In this document: positions 36,089 through 46,791 of the stretch, piece after piece
Position numbering within the stretch: the stretch's first letter is position 1
How the letters are laid out: each line of letters opens with the position of its first letter
Assembly: GCA_021234155.1 (NCBI GenBank)
Contig: JAJEKV010000790.1
Span: 26,500 to 90,499 of the forward strand
From: Isoetes taiwanensis
Taxonomy: Eukaryota; Streptophyta; Lycopodiopsida; Isoetales; Isoetaceae
Direction of reading: 5' to 3'
Length of the DNA: 64,000 nucleotides
Notes under the pieces: generated by a model
The model's database searches: none
Told to the model about the DNA's origin: nothing
The model's input: the letters and a program-made list of their open reading frames with translations, nothing else
Made by a program: the position numbers and the translations under genes

Positions 36089-37500
36089 TAATGAGAGATA
36101 TATGCTCTATACAATTGGTCTCGTGGACCATAAATGGTGATGCGTGCTTATTAAAATTAAAACCTTTGAAATAACATGTTACTTTAATATGCAACGAAAG
36201 ATTTCTATTGCCAAGAAAGATTTGTATCCATAAAAAATATAATATACATGAAAGATAACTTACATGTAATATTATTCTACTTGGATGACAATGCTTTATA
36301 GCAGTAACACAGATATGAAGTTTATCCTAGTAAGAAATAAGCAGATTTTATGGTATTTTTTTCAATAAGACCATACAACCTATATAAGAGATGTCTATAT
36401 ATGTCATTTCTCACATTTTGAACTATTTTAAAGGCATATTTGGGGGAAAGTAGAGTCTTTTTCTATGAACCAAAGAAGTATATATGAAATGTTATGTGGT
36501 CTATTTATATTATGACACGGCTAAATTTTACAACATCCACTTGAATTCATCAATAAACATCACTAACTTAATCATTGTGGGGTTTTGGACCTATAATTAT
36601 GGAGTTGACCCAACTTTTTTATGCTCTAATGTGTTAATCCGGTGGCGTACATCATGTTTGAATTCCAAAATTGTATGGTTATACCCCTAGTTACAACGTA
36701 TGTAAGTTGATAAGAGTTATGTTCTATGTAGATGTAAATAGAAGCATCATTTATTACACACATGGCATTATGGATGGTTGTGATTGGAGCATTTTAACAT
36801 ATACTTTTGTCCGTGATCAGATAGTAGATTCTTTTAGTAGATATTGAGGTTAACATGACTTATGAACACTCCAAAAATCATGAAACTAACTATAAACACC
36901 TTCATTATAGTTAGCAACTTCGTGGCCACAAGAATTAAATCAAAACTTGTTATAATGAGAGAGTAACAATTCTTGAACCTCAAGCATCTTTTTGACGAAA
37001 ATAGGGTTTGGCGGCTTCCACCAATGTCGGATGATAGCAAGAAAACATGGGAACATAAAACTCAATGTGTTCTATGATAAACGTGCAAAATACCTCCAAC
37101 TTTAGCAAGGTTTAGGTCACTTTATGCTAGAAAGATTGAAGAAGGCGTTTCGACCTGTGCGTGCGGCGCCAAATTCTTCAATGTTTGAGCAATCACCACA
37201 AGGTATAGGTGAGCCCATTGGTCTTGAAATTCTCATAGATTATTAAGAAATAAGTGAAGACTCAAATGATGGTGTTATATTATAAAACTGAAATTTCTTT
37301 CGTGAGTTACATGGGTTTAAGTGGCAGAGGTCATAAGGGCCAGTTCTGGTCCATGGATCAGGAATGGTCCCAGGACAGGTCTAGTGTTAAAATCATTTTG
37401 TATTTAGCCTATATAAAATTTCGAAATTTTTTTTTTCGAATGTAATAAATGGAATAAAATGCCGTGAGAATTTATTGCATAAAATGCAATATTCTCCATA
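36089..37500. other. AT-rich spacer with a dispersed repeat
   Basis: No gene. The segment 37336-37395 (CAGTTCTGGTCCATGGATCA then GGAATGGT) is related to 11008-11075, in the same orientation. Confidence 0.45.
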
Positions 37501-37519
37501 TATACCATATACATGTCAT

Positions 37520-37635
37520 GTCCGGGCGGAAGACCGATGCGCCGGTGTGTTAATTCAAGCAATCAATTATTCACGCTAATTTATTTGTAATTATGCCTAT
37601 ATAAATCCATTTCACGCTCTCAAAGTTCCTACAAT
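37520..37635 (+). promoter_or_regulatory. promoter-like module with TATA box, copy 2
   Basis: Same order of elements as copy 1: CCGGGCGG, GTGTTAATT, CAATCAATTATTCACGCTAA, CCTATATAAATCC (TATATAAA at 37598-37605) and TTCACGCTCTCAAA. The A/T-rich region just upstream (37415-37500) also resembles 32470-32580, so the duplicated unit is at least 200 bp. Confidence 0.5.
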
Positions 37636-37739
37636 TTCTTCCTTTCTTCATACGATTTGCCGGTTGCGCTTCAGCTGTGTTTGCATCCGCCCTCCTAAAA
37701 TCTTGGTGAGCAGATTTCTTTTCAGCAATGTTAGATGTA

Positions 37740-38815
37740 TTGGCACCAAGAGACGACACCTCCTATATGCATAGTGATTGTAGAACACGCTTTGTCCTGC
37801 TTTTGTTCGCCTGCCGCCTCGATGAGGGCCTTTTGTGCCTCGGAATCTTTGCCCGTCGATGATGACAATTTAATGTCTTCATTTAACATTAACTCCTCGG
37901 TTATTCCACACAAAGGGCTTGTTGAGATCATATCCCAAGGTAACACATCCGCCGGCATAGGCATTTGACCGGATTACTAATCATGGTCCGAACAATCTCC
38001 ATGGCATGTCTTTGTATCATATCTTCCGCTAACATAAATGGAGCTTGTGAACGGATGAGGGACTTCACATGGATCACAAAAGTTTCCTTAAGACCCAATG
38101 GATAATGGTCGAGTATTTATTCCGGCTTGTTCATGGCCTCTAGTTTGCGCCACCCTGTCCTGTTCATTCTAAAAAGCGAAGCCTTCATGCCTTCGACAAC
38201 TGCGGGTTGAACATCCTTCCCTAGATCTAGGACCCTCTAGAAGCTTTCAAGTCGACTAATTCCCTAACTTGTCGCAAATAGTGACTTGTTGTCGGTTTTA
38301 GTGAACATGCCTCTACGATTTGTAACCCCTTGGCAAATAGATATTGGCTTAATCGCTACATTGGTTGGCCAACCATACTTAAAACATGTCTCACCGTTCA
38401 CATTTTGTCCTCATGAGCGTATCCTTGTATGCGTGAGCTCTCACAATTGAGTAAGTCCGAAAGGATCTTTCTTTTGCTTATGTGTAATCTCCAAGAGCAA
38501 TTTCACGGTTGGTGTCATCCTCTTCCCTCACAAGAGATTAGGATCCCTTGTTTGGTCATCTTATGCCTTCTTTTCCTCGAGAAGAGAGTTAAGTCGAGCT
38601 TGCCATTTGTCTTGGCAAGGTCAGCGTACCACTCGACACCCTCGCCCATTTCCTCTTCAGTGAGGAGGTCGGTGGTTGCTATAAGAATCGTCCCTTCATC
38701 ATCTAAGGTGAGATCATATGGTAATGCGCATCACGGGTCGTCTACCTTAGGTTTCTTGCCGGGAATAGAACAGAATTATTAGGGGTTTTCTTCCTCTTGG
38801 GCGCGCAAAGAAGAT
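37740..38815 (-). pseudogene. decayed coding region, unknown family
   Basis: The minus strand gives protein-like runs in changing frames: LTLDDEGTILIATTDLLTEE then GEGVEWYADLAKTNGKLDLT near 38720-38600, MKASLFRMNRTGWRKLEAMN near 38200-38130, PLGLKETFVIHVKSLIRSQA then LAEDMIQRHAMEIVRTMI near 38105-37985, and an acidic LNEDIKLSSSTGKDSEAQKA near 37890-37820. Interruptions by stops show it is not a working single-exon gene. I recognise no domain; a host gene fragment or a transposon protein are both possible. Confidence 0.4.
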
Positions 38816-39740
38816 GAACATTTTTTAGAGTACTTTTTCGGAACAAGGGATCACGCTTGGCGCTGTGCATTTAAACCTAAATTAGTACAATTCGCGCTTG
38901 GCGTGTTGGTAGCTCCTATTATGAACCATGCTATCGTGAATTTGAAACTAAATTAATTTGCATCTACATTTTTTAAGCTACATACCCTTTATGAATCCAT
39001 ATTTCACACTATTGAACCTCATTGAACATTGCTATCTCCAATGTCTAACACCGTTATATTCTATAAAGCGGATCAAAATTATGTTCTACAAAGCGGACAA
39101 TCGAGCATTAAGCGATGGTAATACTTAAAATTCATGCAAAGCATAATAACTCAAATTCATGCAAAAGCATAATAACGAGGAAAGGAAATAACTCAAATTC
39201 ATGCAAGCATAATACTCTCCGCGGTGTGTATACGTGGCAAATTAAATACCTTGAATAGGAGGGTCCGATCAACGTCCTCCGAAACTTGAGAAGTCTTAGG
39301 GTTTTGAGATTCCTCTTCCACCGCTTCCTCGGCCCGGTCAAAAGCCTCGACCTCGATTCGTTTTAGAAGACATCTCGAATTAAGCCTAGTAGCGAGTCGG
39401 AAGGTAAAACGGACGCTGCCGAGCCTTTCGAGAAATAGCTGGCAAGAAATAGCTTTTTCTACGTACAAAGAGAAATTTGAATTTCAAGAAAACACAATAT
39501 GCGGTTCGAAATATTCTTGACATATAAAACTAATAATGACGAAGATTCACTTTCAAATAAAAAGAAACCGTCCCACGACTTCTTTCATTGAGTTTTAAAA
39601 AAGCAATCACCGTGTTCTTGCATTGATTACATTTATCCGCCTAAATGTAATTAACCTGCTTTCTTCTAACTTCGAATTTTTCCCCGACCGCTTTGAGTTT
39701 CCATAGCGGGTAAAATATTGGCTCCCTAACCAAACATTCA
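38816..39740. other. spacer
   Basis: AT-rich. It contains a direct repetition of ACTCAAATTCATGCAA around 39150-39205 (three partial copies). No gene supported. Confidence 0.45.
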
Positions 39741-39744
39741 AAAC

Positions 39745-39945
39745 CATGCGTATATCGAAGTTCGATATATACGGTATATTGAGTTCGATATAATACATGC
39801 ATATCGAAGTTCGATATATATATCGCGCGTAGGAAAATAGTGTATAAAAGGCATGATAAAATTAATATATAGTAGTATATCGAGTTAGATATACTATAGT
39901 ATATCGAACTTCGATATACTATAGTATATCTAACTTCGATATACC
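39745..39945. repeat. cluster 1 of TATATCGA-NN-TCGATATA palindromes
   Basis: Six units of the form (G)TATATCGAnnTCGATATA(C) or close variants lie at about 39755, 39773, 39798, 39877, 39898 and 39919. Each unit is itself palindromic with 8-9-bp arms and a two-base core (GT, AG or AC). Variants such as TATATCTAACTTCGATATA change one arm. Confidence 0.85.
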
Positions 39946-40249
39946 ATATATCATTTTTTTGTGTTTTTCGGGATTCTTCTGAGCTTAATTCGCGTTTTTG
40001 GAGAGAATTTGGGGCTTGATCATACGATCGGATCATGGAAGAAGCACCAGATTAGTAAGAGTATTCGCATCAAATTCCTCAAAGATTTCTTTACTTTTAC
40101 ATCTCGTTCTTGTATGAGCTCTTCAACCGTTTATTTTCATGCTTTTGATGTGATCGTTTAGGATCTAAAATTCAATTGATGTGATCGTTTAAGAGAGGTG
40201 GGAACTAGAATTAGGATCTAAAATTCAAGGAGATTGGTTTTATTTTTGG

Positions 40250-40345
40250 AAAACGTATATTGAGTGCGATATACTCACTATATTCGTATTTTGATTTCAT
40301 TATGTGAATATTAAATGTAAGATTAGCGTATATTGAGTTCAATAT
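40250..40345. repeat. cluster 2 of the same palindrome (two units)
   Basis: GTATATTGAGTGCGATATA near 40254 and GTATATTGAGTTCAATATAC near 40327. The second unit has compensating changes in both arms (ATTGA and TCAAT), keeping the palindrome intact. Confidence 0.8.
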
Positions 40346-40354
40346 ACGTCTTCC

Positions 40355-40600
40355 ACATGTCTACAATGGTGCAACATGACTTACACATGTCGCTTTATGT
40401 TGCAACATGACTTACACATGTTAGCACATGCCGTGCACATGACGTGACATCTATGATATTGCGTGAGCATGTGAGGGAACATAAGTTGACATGTCAATGG
40501 TTAGATAGGACATGCCAGCATGATGTTTTTTATGTTGCAACATGACTTACAAGCGTGAGCACATGCGTGCACATGAAGTGACATCCTTAGGAGGACGTCA
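40355..40600. repeat. ACATG-rich repeat with TGTTGCAACATGACTTACA units
   Basis: GCAACATGACTTACA occurs near 40371, 40405 and 40537. The second and third copies are followed by the matching string GAGCACATG/TAGCACATG, CGTGCACATGA and GTGACATC. TGTTGCAACA is itself a perfect 10-bp palindrome. ACATG or CATGT occurs many times in about 250 bp. Confidence 0.75.
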
Positions 40601-40800
40601 TAATGATCATTATGATAATTGATGATGTGGCATGTTAAAAAAGGCATATATTTTGATGGCGTGACATGTTAGTATTAGTAGTTTTTCAGTTGTAATGTTC
40701 ATATGATATGCTTTACACTCTTTTCTTTTGTGGATTATAATGTTATTTAGATGCTCCTACTTAGCATAGGTTAATGTTTTGTATCTTGATCAAATAACAG

Positions 40801-40939
40801 ATATTCAGTTTGAGGACGAGGAGATGATGGACTCAGATCATTCAGAGCACTTGTCCCAGCAGTCCATTGACAAATTTCCTACAGGCTTTGAGCTTGCTGC
40901 AGAGGATCGGCCGCATCAGGTTGGGGACATCATATGGAG
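40801..40939 (+). CDS. candidate internal exon, acidic protein, unknown
   Basis: A pyrimidine-poor but valid acceptor (AACAG before 40801) opens a frame reading IQFEDEEMMDSDHSEHLSQQ then SIDKFPTGFELAAEDRPHQV and GDIIWR, up to a donor GAG|GTCAGT at 40939/40940. The composition is protein-like and GC is higher than the flanks. No partner exons were found and I recognise no domain. It lies between clusters 2 and 3 of the TATATCGA palindromes, so it may be an exon captured in a repeat unit. Confidence 0.35.
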
Positions 40940-41104
40940 GTCAGTACCTTCCTCTTTAGTCTTAATTGATTTTTTTATATACATTTTTAATTGGCTAAAT
41001 GTTGTTTTCAATAATTAAAGCATTTATATTACATTGCATGAAATTTGTATGTACTTTCATTAGAAGTGGGCAAAATCCATGGGCTGCAAAAATAAAAACT
41101 CGTA

Positions 41105-41390
41105 TATAAATTTTTATACGTATATAGCGTATATCGAGTGCGATATACGTATATGGCATATATCGAGTTCGATATACTATATATCTGTAAGTATAATTGT
41201 ATAAAAATGACTCTTATATAATGAAATTTTCTCCTTGACGTAATCGAAAATTATAAAAAAAAAATGGTATATCGAGTTCGATATGCGTATATCTAACTAG
41301 ATATACGGCGTATATCGAACTTCGATATCGCTATATATTGTATATCGAGTTCGATATACGCAGTATATCTAACTCGATATACATTTGGTT
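41105..41390. repeat. cluster 3 of TATATCGA-NN-TCGATATA palindromes
   Basis: Seven units lie at about 41128, 41155, 41265, 41287, 41309, 41338 and 41360. The unit GTATATCGAGTTCGATATAC has perfect 9-bp arms around GT. In the last 130 bp five units follow each other with a period of about 22-27 bp, alternating ATCGA and ATCTA arm variants. Confidence 0.88.
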
Positions 41391-41399
41391 TTGAATGTA

Positions 41400-42700
41400 T
41401 AGTTAGGGTGCCAATAGTAGCACCGTTTCCATAGCGCCTGTGATTTCGAGAGCTCGAATCAGCTTCTCAAGAATGGCTACATAATTCTGGTACTCATCTC
41501 ATTCCTATAGCTTGAACATTAATCTCATTGGTAGGTGTCTGAATAGCAATTGTCTGCGATTAATAGAAGATGAATGTTTCATGTTAACTACAAATCAGAA
41601 AGGAAAGTAGGATTATGCAAGAGATGGACTCCATCGATCCACCGCAAACCGTCATGGAATTCCGCTCGGAGATAAGTATGTAGGGAGTTATAGTGATTAG
41701 CTGGCTGCCGCTATGGATGAAGCTTTACCTCGTAGACACTCGGTGGGGATACGGGTTGGAGAAAGTGTTGGAACATTTGTTGCATGGCCAAGAAACCGCT
41801 TAAAAAGTATGTAACATGTATTACATTGTAGAAATATAGAAGTAGACAAAATTTGTTGTATTCATTGGAAAAAGTTTACAATTGTATATAATATGGATAA
41901 TTTGGATAGACGGACAAAATCCCGGACTACTTGAGTAGTTGGGCTATCGATCTCCCATTTCCATTCGGGGCATAGTGAATGGATCGGGTAAAACCAGCCA
42001 AAACCCGGGCTCTAGCTCCACCTCCCCTTTGCTCCACCTCCACCTCTGCTCTTCCTCCTGCTCCATTGGTTGAACCATCTCCAATGCATCGTATACCGCC
42101 TTGGTAGTGGTTCCATTGGTTGAGCCATTGCATTGTATCGCCTGCTGCGGTAGTGGTTCGATGTTGGGGGCATCCGGGCATAGAGGCTAGCCACTAAAAA
42201 CCTTGACTCCTCATTTTGAATCTCGAGCTGACGGTTCGCGAGATTCACTCTCGATCAATGCATGTCTTGCATGATCGGTGATCGATAAGAGGCCGACCTC
42301 CGTGAGATTACAAGGGCCTCGAATTTGCATTTATAATTGCCCCGCTCTGCTCACGCCATCATCATTACTTGATCCGGGCTTTGCAGGGGGTTGCAAGGCT
42401 TTGGGTGCTCCAACCCGGTTGGTGCTTTCGGCTGCGGTTCAAGCTGGAGTGGAGCTTTGAGCGGCGAGCTGGGTTGTGTGATTGCTGCCCCAAATGTAAT
42501 TCCAATGCATCTTAAGTCACCAACCCGTGATTAATGTAACTTGGCATCTATCAATAGGAAGTAAGCGAGTATCGAAATTATTCACGTCTGGCGTGTTATA
42601 TTTATTTATTTATAAACTTAGAAACTAAGAGACACACCAGGGATAAAATTGTTTGCACGCCGTGTGTAAAGCGCTATATAGGAAAAACTATACTGCTTCT
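41400..42700. other. spacer, possible decayed coding on minus strand
   Basis: Minus-strand frames at 42248-42012 and 42181-41927 share a repeated GGTTCCATTGGTTGA phrase and end in low-complexity Gly/Arg. No gene is supported. Confidence 0.35.
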
Positions 42701-42712
42701 GGTGCATCCGCC

Positions 42713-42906
42713 AGAGAGAGGGAAAAAACACATACAGATAGATAAGTAAATAGATAAAGGCCGGGCAATTAAGCGTGTGAATAATTGCACGGCCTTTATT
42801 ATTTATCTATCTATCTGCATGCTTTTTGTTTAGCGTGTGAATAATTGCACGGCCTTTATCTATTTACTTATCTATCTGTCATGCAGTTTTTTGTTCTCCC
42901 TCTCTT
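42713..42906. repeat. inverted repeat with (GATA)-type arms and a duplicated right arm
   Basis: The left arm at 42713-42765 (AGAGAGAGGGAAAAAACACA then CAGATAGATAAGTAAATAGA and TAAAGGCCG) pairs with the right arm at 42849-42906. Nearly every base pairs through CGGCCTTTATCTATTTACTT. A second, shorter copy of the right arm lies between them at 42789-42830, and GCGTGTGAATAATTGCACGG occurs at 42774 and 42834 (60-bp period). The transcript would fold into a long stem. Confidence 0.85.
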
Positions 42907-42909
42907 GAA

Positions 42910-43530
42910 TGCACTTAGAAGCGTGTATTCATATTCAATGCTAAAGGTTAGCATGGAACACGCTTTAGCGTGTTTCAAATATTATCTTTGAGATTTTTCT
43001 AATGCTTTCTACTATACTTATTCATAATAGAAACTTGCATGCAATAGCATGATTAATTGAGGAAAGAAACTTAAGAATTTTCGAAACAAAAAAGCGGATG
43101 AAGTTTATAAGAAACTATTCGGTTTTCATAAACATCATCGCTTCCTCTACCTCGAAAGCAAATGCAAAAGCTTGTCTTCTTGGATTAAACACCGCCATTG
43201 AGATGCGACTTAAAACTAAATGAAAACTAACCTTGATTTACGGTGAGGGAATGATTTGAAGAGCGGAGGACTTTGCTTTTGGTTTTAATTCGAGGCTTTT
43301 TGGATTTGGGACCTTAGTCCTACGCTTTTGGTTTTAATTACGAGCCTCAGATGTCCTCACGCTACGGATGCTTTCTGAGAACAAAGGCGCTGAGTCTTTT
43401 AGTAAGTTAGGAATTCCCGCAGATTTGATTTTGAGATTAGTGCAACTTTGAATAAAATGGGAAGGCGTTTCTATACAAAGGTAATTGGATCGCATTAGGA
43501 TGTTAGCACTTTAATATTCCGCCAGGGCAT
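42910..43530. other. spacer
   Basis: AT-rich; no gene. The phrase GCTTTTGGTTTTAATT occurs at about 43275 and 43324. Confidence 0.4.
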
Positions 43531-43546
43531 TCATTCAAATGAAACC

Positions 43547-43710
43547 AATTCCAGCGGCGTGATTTCAAATGAAATCAAATCGCCAGTGCTTTCAAATCAA
43601 ACCAATTCACGCCCGGCGTGAAATGTAAAAAAGCACGCTGGCGTGAATTGGTTTGATTTGAAAGCACGCTGGCGTGATTTGGTTTCATTTGAAATCACGC
43701 TGGCGTGAAT
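43547..43710. repeat. long foldback of CACGCTGGCGTG units
   Basis: The left arm (43547-43620) and right arm (43634-43710) are reverse complements over about 65-70 bp. CGTGATTTCAAATGAAATCA, TGCTTTCAAATCAAACCAAT and TCACGCCCGGCGTG on the left match the right arm read backwards, with two short indels. The loop is only about 13 bases (AAATGTAAAAAAG). Each arm is also internally repetitive, a ~31-bp unit built around the near-palindrome CACGCTGGCGTG. Further copies of that core lie at 43725, 43764 and 43806. Confidence 0.88.
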
Positions 43711-43822
43711 TCAACCGATTCGAAAGCACGTCTGGCGTGAATTGCATTGGTGTTTAACTCATTTCACGCCAGGCGTGCTTTGAGGTTGATGTTTTTCTAT
43801 TGAAATCGCGCCGGCGTGTTTC

Positions 43823-44360
43823 TTGTCTCGATCTTTGATTCAATGCCCGTACTTTTGGAAGTCCATACGTGGAGCAACTGCATACGCGCCCAACTTGATG
43901 GGTGGAATATGGCGCCCATTACCCCCCGACGAGCGGGTCAAAGTCACGGAGGCTTTCAAGCTCTTTGGAGTGGACTCTGTCGCGGACAATTATCAGAGGA
44001 GAAGAAAAGCGCAAGAAAATCAAAGAAACAAGGTGGTGATGACATTGCGAGATCTTAAAAGCTCATCTAACAGTCAGGCCCAACGGACTCGTATAAGATT
44101 GTGTTTTGTAAGGAGGCGATTATGGCAAAAGTGGAATGAATTCCGGGGCGCTTATGCACAAGGAAAACCCGGATACTATGGGTAGGTGCCTCTGATGATG
44201 TAAGCATCTTTGACTTGAATGTGTGAGAGATGAGAAAGACTCGGGGGCTAGGCGGCCTTTGAGACCATTTGTGTTTTTAGACCGGTGCTTAAAGAAGGAA
44301 GTCTTATACAAGAAGAGTGCTTTCACTAAGGATAGGATGTCCTTCATTGAGGCTGCATTG
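43823..44360 (+). pseudogene. coding-like region with frameshifts, unknown family
   Basis: From an ATG at 43823 a 120-codon frame reads MSRSLIQCPYFWKSIRGATA and continues through GGIWRPLPPDERVKVTEAFK and LFGVDSVADNYQRRRKAQEN to a stop at 44185. Protein-like reading resumes in other frames to about 44360 (RMSFIEAAL and stop). The mix of charged and aromatic residues looks real, but no domain is recognised. It could be part of a transposon protein. Confidence 0.35.
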
Positions 44361-45750
44361 TAGGAGCTGAGTTACAAAGGCTATCGGGGATGTGGCATTA
44401 TCACGAAGTGGATTCTTTGGACAAATACAAAGTCGATAATGGTGACATCAAAAGTTTGTATTCGGTCAAAGGACTTCCCTAAAGAATTGGAAGGCTAAAA
44501 ATACAAAACAAATTTATCTTACCAAGACCTAGAATAAATAGTGTTCCTATACAATTATACCTGAATGCTCAGAATGGATGTCAATCTGCCGTGAGCACTT
44601 GAATCATGTTTGGGAAAAAGTTTGCATTCGGCCTCTTCCTCAGGCAGTTTAAGACGATATGTGTGACTCTTCACCTTGCTCACAACCAAAATCACTCAAA
44701 GTCAATAGAACGTTGAATTCACCGGCAAGTTTTTCCTGCAGATAACCATTCAGAACATGAAAACTACAAATCCAGCATGGGTTGACATCGGCAGGCAGTC
44801 GGAAGCATGTCATTTTATGCTTGTCATATGTCGTGGGCTCAGTCTGACATGCACACGCTTGTCAAACAAATATATTCTATCCATTCTGGACTTCTATGAA
44901 AACTGTACAGTTCGAATTTGCTTTACAAACACTTAATATAAAAGTGACATTTGCAACTCCAACACAAGACTATAGATGTTCTCAGAGACTAGATCCATTT
45001 TATTGCCAGCAAATTCCTTGTGAATACATATATATGGGTGGATGTGATGGGATTTTAACTCTGTACACAGATTAAAAGGCTGAAATCAAAGCACTATGGC
45101 CCAATCTTGACATAGATGCTTCGCGAAAAAATTTTGTGGAATAATTGGCTGAATCTTGATGTGGATGCTTGGCCGATTAAACAATTAAATTTGCATTAGA
45201 AAGGAGCTTACCGTTGAAAATGATTTAATGGAAGCTTCCAAAAGCTAGACTCTTAACAACGTGTAGCAAATACATGAGCCAGGAAGAACTGGATTGAAAC
45301 ATTCGAGCTTTTGGGCATGATAGAGCTTTTAATGCTGGATTTGCCATGCAAAAGCCGTTATGTAAAGAGTTTAAAGAGCTTCCATACCCTAAAACAGAAA
45401 AGCTCGGTTAAGCCCATTCCTTTCCTTAATATCAGCTGGTCCTGCTAAGTGCTAAGGCCACTACGAAAATTACGAAAATTACCAGAGCTCTATTGAAGAA
45501 CCATCTATCAGATTCGATTCCACAAAAGCTCTCCTTGCAGCATCCGGATCATGAAACATGGTCTACAATCCAAAAACCCATACTGTGACGTATATAGAAA
45601 CAAAGGCAGAGCAATGACATCTGTATCCACAAAATAAAGATATGAATGCATGAGCCAACCCATAAAATAGAAATGCGATGCAGAGGGAGCAGGCCCATGT
45701 AGAGCCCATCCACTATTTTTCCCAATTGTATGTCGTGAAACAAACCCTAA
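44361..45750. other. spacer with possible Helitron 5' side
   Basis: No gene. A TCCTATACAATTATA string near 44545 resembles the TC-starting, AT-rich 5' ends of plant Helitrons and could pair with the 3' end at 48456, giving a 3.9-kb element. This is only a suggestion. Confidence 0.25.
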
Positions 45751-46545
45751 CCCTAATCTGGACGGCTAATATTTTCTCCATCGCATCTCAAGGCTAATAT
45801 TTTCTCTATCATTTAGGGTTTATACGTTTTTTCCTCCTAGCAGACCATCGAACCATCGAACCCTAGCGCATCCGGCACCAGTATCCGAATTACAGATCTC
45901 TCCCGCTTATGACTGTCTGAGATCTCTCCCGCTTATGTCCAGATCTTCGCTGGATTTTCACCCAGGAGCCTCTTCTATATGTTTTCTTCATCGGATTGCT
46001 GCTTCTATCTGTTTTCTCCTCACCCGATTTTTGCCCAGGAGTCTCTTCGACAATTCCAGACCAGTAGCTGATTCTACAAATCGCAGCTGCAGCACAAAGG
46101 TGGCCATTTTTTGTTCAAATCCGGCCAGTTTCGCAATGCTGTTCTCTCAACAACAGCATGGTTAGTGTTTTTGGCCGATCTTATAAATTTGAATCTGTGT
46201 TTTCCGAGACAAATCAATCATTAGACCTTACTTCTAAGTCATCTCGAGTTGATGTATGGGCTTTCCCACTAATTTGTTTGCCATTCTCTGTTACTGTCTC
46301 CGATTTTTGAAGCTGCTTAGTTGAAGTACCAGCTTCCTCTACATTGTGTTCCCCCTCTTTCCGCTGGTGGATTCTATCACAGGTAGTTCCTGTATTTATG
46401 ATATTGTCAACCCATGAATAGAATGTAGGAAATCGTTTATCTAGCTTATTGAAGCTGCAAAAATGGTGATTTTATTTTTCTTTTCTTTGTTGAGCGTGGG
46501 CTTTGATCTAATACAGTTTCCTTATGTTGCAGCCATGGACGGCCA
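45751..46545 (+). other. possible exon-like sequence captured in a transposon
   Basis: A short frame at 45935-46165 starts MSRSSLDFHPGASSICFLHR after a CT-rich leader containing CCTAGCAGACCATCGAACC. The same leader words recur in the 120-bp duplication at 46552. It could be a captured leader and first exon; no domain is recognised. Confidence 0.2.
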
Positions 46546-46551
46546 ATATCT

Positions 46552-46791
46552 TCGCTCCTAGCAGACCGCCGAACCCTAGCAAATCCGGCATTCTCTTGCA
46601 GAGATTAGCTTCGAAAGGTGAGCTTGATATTTCTTATTCTGCTCAGCAGAGGTTTAGGATTTATGTCTTTGTTCCTCCTAGCAGACCATCGAACCTTAGC
46701 AAATCCGTCATTCTCTTGTAGAGATTAGCTTTGAAAGGTGAGCTTCATATTTGTTATTCTGCTCAGCAGAGGTTTAGCATCCAAACAGGCG
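46552..46791. repeat. exact-period 120-bp tandem duplication
   Basis: CTCCTAGCAGACC then GAACC, TAGCAAATCCG, CATTCTCTTG, AGAGATTAGCTT and CTGCTCAGCAGAGGTTTAG occur from 46552 and again from 46672, exactly 120 bp apart with about 10 differences. 120 is divisible by three, so a frame continues across both copies (46524-46721). Flanking GATACAGTTTCCTTATGTTG at 46512 and 46839 shows a longer, older duplication around it. Confidence 0.88.

Noticed and set aside
39745-41390. CRISPR-like array
   Set aside because: The spacers are irregular and repetitive, the repeats vary, and the genome is eukaryotic. The units are palindromic repeats, not a CRISPR.
45745-45760. Telomere-like AACCCTAACCCTAA
   Set aside because: Only two units are present, next to a leader-like sequence; there is no array.
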